Origin: Nicotiana tabacum
Lineage: Eukaryota > Streptophyta > Magnoliopsida > Solanales > Solanaceae
DNA: 64,000 nt
NCBI RefSeq assembly: GCF_000715075.1
Contig: NC_134085.1
Span: 131,730,716-131,794,715 of the forward strand
Reading direction: 5' to 3'
Of the stretch, positions 11,664 to 23,155 are shown piece after piece. Under the pieces are notes generated by a model, which worked only from the letters and a program-made list of their open reading frames with translations, ran no database searches and had not been told where the DNA came from. The position numbers were made by a program, and so were the translations under genes. How positions within the stretch are numbered: the first letter of the stretch is position 1; each line of letters opens with the position of its first letter.

Positions 11664-13232
11664 GGAGAGAGGATAGGTGGAGCCAGGGGAGAGAGGGCAG
11701 ATGAGACCAGGAAAGAGAGTTTGAGGAGGCGAGGAGGCCCCATAGACTAGGGAGATCTGCTGGTCCATATTTTGGAGGCAGGGTGTGACATGGTAGATGT
11801 TTTGTGGGTCAGCCGGTTCAGTTTGCGCTTCTGGCTTCGCATAGTGATTCAGGTGTTCATGGGTCTCGGAGTACCCATACCATACCGTTCCCACAATTAC
11901 GTCAGTAGCAAGGTTGCTTCGAGTGTGGAGATACTAGCCATATGGTGAGAGATTGTCCCAGACTTCGGGCCGATGTGTCACAGCAAGGTATTCAAGCGAG
12001 TAGAGGGCACCCAAAAGGGGGAGGCCCGACCCGTTGATGTGTTTCATATAGTAGGCTCGAGGCCGCTATGCTAGATGATTCCATTTCAGGTAGATTTTGA
12101 TTTATTATAGAGGAGCACCATACATGGCTCATTATAGTTATGTTTATCGGGGTGAGTTCCCTATCTGTTGTTCCACTTGTGGGTTTGTTTCATGATTAGC
12201 ACTCTATTTATGTGATTACCCTGTTGGGAGGTTCTATGAGCGATAGCCATGTCTATCGTCTGTTTCTAGTCCTAATTGAGAGTTATGAGACTAGTAGTAA
12301 ATTCCTGTTGTAATTTTCGGTAGGCTTGATGTGATTTATGAGTATTTTTGGCTACAAGCCATTATGTTTATGCTCCATCTGTGTGGGAGCCGACACTTAT
12401 TATAAATTCTTACGAAATTGATCTAGTGAGAGTTTCCAGTTTGTTTGATATGTACCCTACTTGTGATTCAGAGATGAGGGCGGGACCCTCGTGATTTTAT
12501 GTTATTTGATGTGTTGAGACCGGGTTGTGTAATACAGCGGAAGTTATATTAGGATGAGATCCTTGTGATTTGTTTATATGCTTTAATTCTTTCTTTTTAT
12601 ATTGCTTTGTAGGTTAGTACTGATAGAAAATTTTGCCTATCGGGTTTGTTGATGTTCCTTTATGTGTTTCTCTTTACATATCCAGTCATTTTCGTTTTAT
12701 GCTCCTAAATTTTAGCTTTGCAGGGTGTGTGCCCAATGGTGTTATTTGTGGCTTGTTGGTTCGGGTGTTAGTTATGAGGTTTTCATTCTTATTGTATCAT
12801 CTTCTGTGTTGTGGAGGTTTGAAATGGGTTCCTATTGAATATGAGGCTTATGGTCAGTGTCGGATTTGATTTCGGGTGGATATTATGGTTAGAAATGTTA
12901 CGGTGGGCCTAGGTGTGATGTGTCATGTTGTGTGGTTGTACTCAATAGGTGTTGGCATGAGTTGATGCAGCTGGTTGAGACTGATATCGGATGTGGATTT
13001 TGGATCGAGTCTCTTGGAAATGGATGGAAGGTAAGAATTCTGACTCTAAAGCTTATCGGTATTGCTAGAAAGGCTAAATTTCAGTTGAGATTGTGTCGTC
13101 AGGTTTACATGGATTAGGGTGTTGTGGGATCAACCGCGGGTGTATGTTAGAATTGTGCAATCAGTGACTTGAGGACTTCAAGGCGAATCTTGGCACGTTC
13201 AAGGAAGAACGTTGGTTTTAAGAGGAGGAAGA
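11664..13232 (+). pseudogene. gag: Gag remnant and degenerate internal region of X copy 2
   Basis: This is collinear with 4656-6226. The knuckle is again preserved as CFECGDTSHMVRDCP at about 11918-11960, with frameshifts before it. The remainder up to the purine tract at about 13219-13232 has no RT or integrase motif. Short ORFs at 12633-12869 and 12920-13117 have counterparts in copy 1 but no recognisable domain. Confidence 0.68.
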
Positions 13233-15861
13233 TGTAATTACTTGGTCGGTCATTTTGATAATTTAAGCTCCGTTCAGCGGTGAAGGTCTGGAACAACTTT
13301 ATATTTTGGTTATTGGCTTGCGGGCATGGTTGAATTCAGCTACATGATGATTCGGAATTGAATTGGAAGGGGAATTCTAGTTTTGGGAGTTTAAGCGGTG
13401 AAAATTTGATCGGAATTAGACTTTTGAGTAAACGGCTTCGGAATGAGATTTTGACGATGTCAGTAGCTTCGTATGGTAATTTAGGACTTAGGCGTGCGTT
13501 CTGATTTGGATCTGGAGGCCTGTAGGGTAATATGAGGCATTTCGACTAAAGTTGGAAAAAAGTTTAGTTTGGAAAATGGAGAGGTTTGACCTATAGTTGA
13601 CTTTTGTGTTATCTAGGTCAGAATGTCATTCCGAAAGTTGGAACAGCTCCATTATGTCATTTGGGACTTGCCTGCAAAACTTTGGTGTCGTTTGGAGTTG
13701 ATTTGATATGGTTCGAATGCTTGATTACAATTCTAGAAGTTCTTGAAGTTCATAATTAATTTCATGTGTTTTGGAATCCGATTTGTGGTTCTTGAGCTTA
13801 TTTTGGTGTTCCGATAGCGCAAACGAGTTTGTGTTATGTATTCAGACTTGTGTGGATGTTTGGTTTGGAGCCCCGAGGGCTCGGATGAGTTTCAAAAGTG
13901 TTTTGGAGTGTTTGGTAGAAATTTCTGAGTTGTTGTTGTCTGATCTCGCATTTGCGAGTAGTGTATCACATTTGCGAAAATGGCTGGGACTGGCAGGCTT
14001 CGCATTTACGAAGCCAGTCTCTCATTTACGAAGTCTTGGGCCTCTTTTGCGAGGGCCCTTCGCATTTGCGAACACAGTGTTGCAAATGCGGCATTTGCAG
14101 CCTACTAAAAGCTGGATATTCAGAGTTTTTGCTTATTTTTCAAATTCTTTGAATTAACTCCGAGAGTGGGCGATTTTAGGAGAAGATTTTCATAACAAAT
14201 CATTGGGTAAATTTCTTTAATCAATTTCCAACTATATATTATGATTATATCTTATATTTACATCAAATTCCTGAGAATCTAAAGGAAAATTTGGGGAAAA
14301 CTGTGAAATCTTTTAAAAATATAAAATGATGATTTGAGGGACTAAATGGTGTTGGAATTAGTTAATTTTTATATGGGTGAACTCGTATCGGAATGGGTAT
14401 TCGGTTTTTGTAAAATTTGTCAAGGTTCCGGGGTGCAGGCCCTGGGGGTCGACTTTTGGGCCGATTTTTGGATTTTGTTAAAAATTGAGAATTTATGACC
14501 CGTAATAGTTTCTTATGTGTTTTATTTGCACTTTAAAGTTATTTTGGTTAGATTTTGAGCTACCCGGAGGTCTTTTCACCCGATGAGTGCATTTTTGAGT
14601 ATCGGTTTGTCATCTTTGAGATAAGTATCTTGCCTAACCTTATGTGGGGGACTTCCCCTTAGGATTTGAGTCTTCCTTGTTGATTGTAGTTCGTGTATGC
14701 AAGGTGACGAGTGCGTACTCGGACTTATTTGTGGGGAATTGTTCTTTTAGGGTTCTTAGGTTCTTATATTCACTATGTGTGAAGTTATTCTTGATATGAT
14801 TATGTTCCTGCTTATTAGTTTTGTCTCTATATGCTTAATTGGAATTAATTGCTCCATGATTCACTCTTATTGCCTAATTGCCATCCTATATGATTTAACT
14901 GAAGAATTTCGTCTCTCTTATTGTCATGCTACCTTTTCATAACTGCTTGTGTTATTTGAGATTTATCATCATCCTTCCTATAATTGTCTACTCTTAAGTG
15001 AAGCTAAGACCACTTTTCCTTAATTAAACTGTCGAATATCCTCGTTACTTTCCAACCTTAAAAGGAGTTTGAATGACCTAAATCTTCGTTGACTTGCCTT
15101 TATTTGGAACTACTAGACTCGGGTTGATTTTCGTGTTATTGACTTGTATATTGTGTGATTTGTTACTACATGTTAGTTTTACCTTTCGTTGAATTGTTCC
15201 CTTTATGCCTTTTATTTCCTTATTGTGGTTATTCTTTGTGAACTGGTTCTACCGTTTCCTTGTTTTTTAAACTTTGGAGAGGATTCACTCGTTGTATTTT
15301 GTATTACAGTCATTGTTGGTGTTGTGCTGGTTGTGTTGGTGCATGAGGTTTCTGCCGTGCAGCTGTTGTTATAGGGTTACACGAGGTCTCTGTCGTGCAG
15401 TTGTTGTTAAGGGGTTGCATAAGGTTTCTGCCGTGCTATGCTACTATTGATATATTGCACATATGGCATGACAAGGCGGGATGTAAGTATATACTTATAT
15501 GTGGGTTGTGCATGTGGCGAGTCAAGGTGGGAACCAGCTGAAGAGCGGTGCAGATCATTGTTGAGGAGACTCAAGGTAAACATGTTTCCGCGTTAGCAGG
15601 CTTCAGAGTAACCTTCTTACTTGTATTTAACTGTTTTCTCTTTTTTGCAAACAATTATATCTAGTAGTGGTAGCTAACTTTGTAGAGCTTATGACTTGTA
15701 CTACCGGGTTTTGGGAATATGTTCATTGTATAAAGGATTCATTCCAAAAGAATTTTAGATATTATTTATTATTGATGTTATTTCATAAATATTAAGCTTA
15801 CCTAGTCCTCAAGTCTAGGTTCCATCACGAACCCCATTGGAGGGGAAATTGGGTCGTGACA
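13233..15861 (+). repeat. 3' LTR of X copy 2, about 2.63 kb
   Basis: It starts TGTAATTACTTGGTC and ends GGGTCGTGACA, immediately followed by copia A sequence. It is shorter than the copy-1 LTR, mainly because part of the palindrome cluster is missing between about 14005 and 14070. Confidence 0.85.
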
Positions 15862-18254
15862 CTCTCACAATTTATCAGCTCCAAGAACACCTCAACAAAT
15901 TGGTATTGTAGAGAGAAAGAATAGGACACTTGAAGATATAGCAAGAACAATATTGATTGATAGTGGGATTTAAAAACGTTTCTGGGCAGAAACTGTCAAT
16001 ACTGCATGTTATTTGGTGAACTGGTGCATGATCAAGTCCCTTCAGAACAAAATTCCATATGAACTGCTGAATGGAAGAAAGCCCACGCTGCCTCATCTAA
16101 GGACATTTGACTGCAAATGTTTCGTTCTCAACAATGGCAAGAAAGCTCTTGGAAATTTCAATGCCAAAAGTGATGAAGCAAACTTTCTAGGCTATTCATC
16201 CAAAAGCAAAGCCTACAAAGAATACAACAAGGGAACTCAATGTGTTAAGGAAAGCATACATGTGATCTTTGATGAATCTAATCACTTATGTGGAAAGGAG
16301 TCTCATGACAAGTGAAGTTATTGACATGGAAAATGGAAAGGATAAAATGATGAACCACGTCAAAACAATTGAGAATGGTGCAACCATATCTCCAACTGAA
16401 GGAGAGGAACTTGGCCCCTCAATCACAACAACTGAAGCTGAAAATAGAGTTGTCGATGTTGTTCAAGAGACCCCACAGGCTGAGATGAGAAGCAATCAAG
16501 GTTCACAGTCAGAAATACCTGGACCTTCTCACAACGAGGTTCAGGTGTCTAACTAGAAGCGCAAAAGTTCACACCCCCTTAATGACATAATCAATCCTCT
16601 TGATTCAGGCATTCAAACCAGATCAAAGACAAGAAGCTCACTTGCCTTCTCAACCTTTCTTTCTCAAATAGAGCCCAAAAATATCAAAGAAACATTGAAA
16701 GATGTAGACTATATTACAGCCATGCAAGAGGAGCTCCATCAATTTGAGAGGAACAAGATATGGCACCGAGTTCCACGACCTATAGATCGAACTATTATAG
16801 GAACTAGGTGGGTATTTAGGAACAAACTTGATGAGTTTGGAAACACACAACAAACAAGGCAAGGCTTGTAGTTCAAGGCTACAATTAGGAAGAAAGGATT
16901 GACTATGATGAAACTTTTGCTCCAGTCTCAAATGGAGGCTATCAGAATTCTTATTGCCTTTGCATCACATATGGAATTCACATTGTTCCAAATGGATGTC
17001 AAAAGTGCATTTCTGAATAGCTTTCTAAAAGAAGAAGTCTTTGTCAAGCAGCCTCCTGAATTTGAGAATCATGAGCAGCCTGAGCACGTTTTAAAACTCG
17101 ACAAATCTTTGTATGGGCTAAAGTAGGCTCCCCGTGCTTGGTATGAAAGGTTGTCAAAACTCCTTTTAGAAAAGGGCTTTACAAGAAAGAAAATCGACAA
17201 CATTCGTTTTTTGTAGAAACGAGGAAGGAACCTGCTCATTGTGCAAGTCTATGTTGATGATATAATTTTTGGAGCAACAGTTGACTCCCTATGTGAAGAA
17301 TTTGCAAAACTCATGGGAAGTGAGTTTGAAATGAGTATGATGGGAGACCTGAATTTCATCCTGGGAACTGAATTTTGTCCTGGGTTAATAAGTGAAACAA
17401 TCTCAAAAGGGAACAATGATAAGTCAGCAGAAGTACATCAAAGAGCTTTTAAGAGATTTGACATAGAAACATAAAAAATCATTGACACTCTCATCGCCAC
17501 AGCTACTCGTCTAGACATGGATAAACCTGGTTCCCCTGTCAATCAGACCATGTATAGAGGTATCATAGGGTCACTTCTGTACCTCACATCAAGTAGACCA
17601 GATGTTGTTTTCAGTGCGGGCCTTTGTGCCTGGTTTTAATCCAATCCAAAGGAATTTCATCTGAAAGATGCCAATAAAATCTTGAGATATCTCAAAGAAA
17701 CACGAGACTTGGTTCTCTACTATCCCTCAAGAGACAATTTCGATCTAGTTGGGTATGCGGATGCTGACTACGCCAAATATTTGGTGGACAGGAAAAGCAC
17801 TTCTTGCATGGCACATTTTCTAGGTTCATGTCTGATTTCATGGGGTACAATAAAACAAAACTTAGTGGCCCTCTCTTCTACAGAAGCTGAATCTGTGGTT
17901 GCAGCATCTTGTTGTGCTCAACTGTTATTGACTAAGCAGCAGCTGGAATATTTTGGTATGTTCTCTGAGTGCGTCCCCTTACTATGTGACAATACCAATG
18001 CACTCAACATGGCCAAGAATCCAGTCCAACATAAAAGAATTAAGCACATCGATGTGCGTCACCACTTCCTCAAAGACAGTGTTGAAAAAAGGCTCATTTG
18101 TATGAAATTCTGCAGCATAGAAGATCAGATTGCAGACATATTCAACCAAGCCTTGAGTAGAGAATATTATGAAAGAAATTGCTTGGCACTAGAGTTAATA
18201 AAACCCAACTGGGAACTTGGTCCCTCAATGATTGGCTATGAAAGAAATGTATAG
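15862..18254 (+). pseudogene. pol: Copia A integrase C-terminus, RT and RNase H, duplication copy 2
   Basis: This is the more complete pol copy. Integrase C-terminal sequence (about 15885-16315) contains an in-frame deletion-like loss of about 39 bp relative to copy 1 near 16310, which shifts the frame. RT motif A (FQMDVKSAFLN) lies at about 16990-17020, LYGLK then TAG at 17124-17126, and YVDDIIFG at about 17247-17270. RNase H (about 17745-18170) is readable in one frame: DADYA, KSTS, the SSTEAE stretch and a KHIDVRHHF end. The frame ends at 18254. Extra stops such as a TAG at about 17213, where copy 1 has CAG, arose after the duplication. Confidence 0.9.
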
Positions 18255-18879
18255 GTACAATTAGCTAAAAAGTATTTTCTGGCAAAGTCTAACTCATCTC
18301 TATACCGTTACAGGTAGACACGCATGATGATTACAGAGCAAATAAGCAGCTAATGCATTGCACGTTGGTCAAAAGGCTGAAGCTTACACTTACAAAATTT
18401 GTTAGGGAACCTAGTTCTCCTGACACAGGTTAGTAGTTCTTTGTTCTCTCATGCACAATTTTGAACGGTTGAAACTGTGCCACATCATCATAGTGTCAGT
18501 TTCTTTTCTTTTCTTCCTTTGAACTCAAGCGTCTCACCCATTAAGAAGCGACCCGACTCCCAAAACTGTCGCATTTTGCTAACTGGTCCATCATCCCACT
18601 TAAATACATCCCTTCACCATATCTTTCATTATTATTCACATCAAAACTTCCAAATTTCCCTTTTTCTCTCTTCAAACCAATATTCTCTCCTCTTTGACTC
18701 ACCGCTTCCCACCAGGTCTGAACAATAGGAAACCCCAAATGTTCCAAGTATCACCCCCACTGAGTCTTCACCTATCAAAGCACTGATCATAGAATCCCCA
18801 CTCACCACCACAACCAGTTCAAACCCTAAGGCAGAGTCACCACCTCTCTCTATTTCCTCTCATACCCAATCGAGTATTG
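18255..18879 (+). pseudogene. 5' part of the copia A extra 3' ORF (env-like position)
   Basis: After the RNase H stop the sequence contains a proline-, serine- and threonine-rich reading (about 18760-18879, for example ESPLTTTTSSNPK) and is then cut by the Y LTR at 18880. The continuation is at 56531. The position between RNase H and the 3' LTR matches the additional ORF of Sireviruses. No signal peptide or membrane segment is evident here. Confidence 0.6.
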
Positions 18880-20474
18880 TGTTACATGTCGCGTTTTCGT
18901 ACGTTAAACGTTTTGTCTTCAGTTAATTGTCATAGATTTGGGGATGAGATTATCTTGAGGTTAACGTATTTACGCTATTTATAACAAGCGAGAAATAAGT
19001 GTCATGAAGGATAAAGGGTACACGAATTAAAGAAAACGAGTTTCATTGAAAGTGGCCAATTTGGGATAAAATACGGGTTGAGCGATAATACCCGATAATT
19101 ATGGACTAGTACCATACGAGGTACCATATGGTCGTGACGATATATATATATAGAAATATATCGGGTAACGAAATATTACCTAATTAATTAATTGGTTATG
19201 GAATAAGACTAAAATTACCCCTCCAACCTTTACGTGGTAGCAAGCCACTTAATGAAGAGGTAACTATTAGTCACTCTTGATAGTTGTTACCAAACATAAC
19301 TCCTAGAGATTCATTCTTAAAAATGTTAATAACGTTATTCACTCTTCAATCTTTAAAATCATCTTTCAAAATCTTTCAACAATATTCTTTACAAATTTTG
19401 CAAATAGAGTGAGGCGCAGCAATATATTTCTTGCAAGGAATTTCTACAAAAGAAAATCCAACGAGAATTTTTAAAGTCCTAGCAAAGTAAAATTTTAAGG
19501 TTTTAAGGGAGTGCTTTGTAACCTTTTTCAAGAATGTCATATGGATTTTTTTTCCTACTCCAGGTATATTAAGGCTAAGCTCTTCCTTCATTTTGCATGG
19601 TCTCATCATTACACAAGTTTGATAACGAGGCATAAAGAAAAATTCATATCCCGGAATTTACGTATATTTTGCTAGTCTCACAAATTGCGTATATTTTTCC
19701 AGTTTTGTAAGTTACAATATTCTCCTTACTGGGATTTCATATTCAATTAGGTATTTTCTTATTCCAGTCAAGAGAGAAAAGAGTTTATATATACAGTATT
19801 AAATTATTTTCATTACCATCGAGCTATAATCGATTGGCAGGCCCCTATTGGGCAACCTATGATCAGATGGTAAGTTATATACTGATCTTACTGTGATCGA
19901 GCACCTGTGAGCGAACTCAGTTGGTCGAGATATAGAGCCTAGTATGGTCGAACGCCTATGAGCAAGCCTATTACGACAGAGTAGATAGATATACATGTAT
20001 ACCGAGCCTTATAGGGTCGAACAACTATTTTACTCACTATATTGAGAGAGTTGAGTCAGTATCAGCAGATGAGCATATCTTCAGATTTGCTTTGACTCCC
20101 AGTTGCTTTCAGTTATTATATTATCAATTCAGTTTCAGCTTCAGTATATATCCTTACATACTCGGTACATTATTTCGTACTGACGTCCCTTTCTGGGGGC
20201 GCTGCATTTCATGTGTGCAGGTTCAGACAGGCAGACGGGTAGACCTCGTCAGTAGGTGTTTGATCGAGTTCAGCTTTATCTGTAAGCTCCCCGTCCTTCA
20301 GAGTTGTTGGATCTAGAAGTTTTGTGTACATCTTATGTATATATGTAGATAGGTTATGGGCAGGTCTGGGCCCTATTCCGATCACAGTACATCTATCAAT
20401 AGAGGCTTGTAGACATATTCTGTCAGTTAGTGCAGTTTGTTGGGCTTGTAGGCCCTGTACGTATATTTTGTTGG
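18880..20474 (+). repeat. 5' LTR of Y, first part
   Basis: It matches the 3' LTR from 54512 onward. It is interrupted after GTTGG at 20470-20474 by Z(-) and resumes at 30315. It has only a short TA tract near 19138-19152 where the 3' LTR has a long microsatellite. Short ORFs here have no recognisable product. Confidence 0.88.
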
Positions 20475-23155
20475 TATCACAACCCCGGTTCGCCCTCCGT
20501 GAACCATCGTGACGACACCTAGTCTCTACGACTAGGTAAACCTAAAATGCGGAAGATAAACCAATTTGCCGAAGAATACAATTTAAAACAGAAATAATAT
20601 AAATAAAACAACGTTTAAAAGTGTCGCTCGGCATACAAAATACAACTCTCCAATCTAATATATGTCTCTCCCAAAACCCGGAAACCCATGAATCACAAAC
20701 TAAGAGATACATAAGAAGCTCTAACTCCATAAATGTCTAACAAAAGGGAAGTACTGAGGGGCTATACTATTACAGTTAGATAGAAAGGGACTCCTCGATC
20801 TGCGGACGCAACAGATTTACCTCAAAGTATCTACAGAAGCGCCTCACCTCAAGGATGATAAACTGAGTGAAAGTACTTGAAATCACCTCAAGTAAGTGTC
20901 AAGCCTAACCTCGGTCGGGTAGTGACGAGGAAATTCAGAGTCGTACTGAGGTTAAATAAAATACAAAGTATAACAGTGTAGAACAAGACAGTATAATTAA
21001 GTGCAACGGTAAGAAATAACATAGAATAGAAAGAGCAAGAACAATTAGAACAGAGGCAAAATAATCACAGAGGGAACACAAATCAACATAGAGATAGAAA
21101 CCGGGGATCTACCAGGATACCAGAATACCGTCCTGTAGCCCCCAAATGTAAATGTCCAGTGGATCTCCCGGGTGTCGTCCCACAGTCCAACTCATAATGC
21201 GCCGGGGATATACCGGAATCCCGTTCCGTGGTCCCCAAATGTAAATACCCAGTACTGGGGAATCTACCGGGTGCAGTCCTATAGTTCCATATAACCGTGC
21301 AGGGGGATCTACCGAAATCCCATATCCGTAGTCCCAAATAAACAGACAAGGGGGATCTACTTGAATCCCACATCCGTAGTCCCAATGTAAATACACAGCA
21401 ACAACAGGAAGATATCTAGAAATGGCAAAATTTCATATTAAAGCAACAAGTGATTCTAGCCTAGCATGATGCACAGAATTCAGGTAAGCCAGGTTGAGCA
21501 AATAAAGCAATTAATTCACTTAGACATGCTTTCCTAAGCTAACAACGTGCTTAATAGTGCAAGTAATAGAAACAGGAAAGGAAACATACTAGTAATACTT
21601 AAAGAAAACTGGATTTCCAACAATTAGCACACGTACGCACTCGTCAACTCACGTACAAGGCATTTCAATTACAAAATATACCAATCCTAAAGGGAAGGTC
21701 CCCCACATAAGGTTAGACAAGTCACTTACCTCGAACCGACTCAATAATCAATCTGAAACCACGCTCTTGCCACAAGTACTCGACTCCAAATGGCCCAAAT
21801 CTATTCAATTCAATTTCATAACGTAAATAACACTTCAAGTAACGGATTCTACAAAGAAATTCTAAGATAATACGCGAAATTAGGTAAAATGACGTAAACG
21901 CCCCTCGGACCCACATCTCAGAATCGGATAAAATTTATATTTCCAGAAACGTAGCACTCTCACGAGTCCAGTCATATCAAAAGTACCAAAATCGGACCTC
22001 AATTTGTTCCTCAAATCATCACTCAAAGGTCTCTAATTAGACAAGCCCTAACCCCCCAATTACCACTGATTTTCCTTAATATTTCATACTTAAATTAATA
22101 AAAATCACTCCAATAATGAGTTTAGGGACCAAAGAACTTACCCTACTGAACTCTTCTGAAAATCCCTCTTGAAAAGTGCTCCCCAAGCTTCTTCCTGTTT
22201 TGAAAAGATGAAAAATGGCTAAATTTTGAGAAGGCAAGAATTTATAAGTTCTGCCCAGCGATTTCCGCATTTGCAGCCCTGGGACTGCATCTGCGGAGCC
22301 AAGGTCGCATATGCGACTTTTCATTAAAGGGCAAGCTTCTGCATCTACGACTCCCAATCCACAGATGCAGTACTGCTTCTGCGGTTCCTGAAGAAATGGC
22401 CAAATTCCACTTCTACGGCCACTAAGCCGCTTCTGCGACGCCGCACCTGCAGAACCCAAACCGCAGGTGTGGTTATGACAAAACTAGTAGCTGAAGCTGC
22501 AACTCTAACTCCAAAATCTTTCCGTCAACCATCCAAATTTATCCCGAGGCCTCCTGGACCTCAACCAAGGCACAAACAAGTCACAAACCACTATCCAAAC
22601 TTGTATCAATCCTTAATACACCTAAAACAATATCAAAACCTCGAATTAACCATGGATTCAAGCCTAAGAACTCCAAAATTCTCAAAATATGCTTGCGATC
22701 AAAAGGTCTATCAAACCTCATCTGAATTACCTAAAATTTTACACACACGTCACATTCAACACTATGGAGCTACTCCAACTTCTGGAATTCCATTCCGACC
22801 CTCGGATCAAAATCTCACTATCGGACCGAAAACTTCAAAAATTCAACTTTCGGCATTTCAAGCTTAAATTAGCTACGGATCTCCAACATACAATTCGAAC
22901 ATGCTCCTAACCCAAAATCACCCAACAGAGCTAACGGGACCATCGAATTTCCATTCCGGGGCTGTCTTCACATTGTTTCGACTATTGTTAGCTTTCCAAC
23001 AATTAAGCTCTCATTTAGGGACTAAGTGTCCCAAAACTCCCCAAAACTTAAAACTGAACTTCCCGGCAAATCAAAATAGCAGAAATAAACTCGGGGAAAG
23101 CAGTTAATAGGAGATCGGGGCATTAACTTTTAAGACGACCGGCCGGGTCGTCACA
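20475..23155 (-). repeat. 3' LTR of Z(-), 2.68 kb
   Basis: On the plus strand it runs from TATCACAACCCCGG (decayed from TGTCACGACCCCGG) to GTCGTCACA. Reading on the minus strand, a purine-rich tract precedes it. A TATA-like box (ATTTATAA on plus, about 22240-22247) and a cluster of CGCAGATGCG-type palindromes (about 22255-22465) lie in the middle. Two units of the 48-bp LTR repeat are visible near 21297-21395. Confidence 0.9.

Larger units (their letters stand above)
10868..17746 (+). repeat. Unit 2 of the 7-kb tandem duplication
   Basis: The copy starts at the fusion of copia sequence (GATCT) to X LTR sequence (AGTTTGGAAAA) and ends where copia reads GATCTAGTTGGG at 17742-17753 and continues normally into RNase H. 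AGTT is common to both parental sequences at the breakpoint (3879-3882, 10868-10871, 17747-17750), so the join used microhomology. Confidence 0.87.

Noticed and set aside
22469..23107. Plus-strand ORFs of 68-132 codons
   Set aside because: They lie inside the Z(-) 3' LTR, antisense to the element, overlap one another in different frames, and have no domain.
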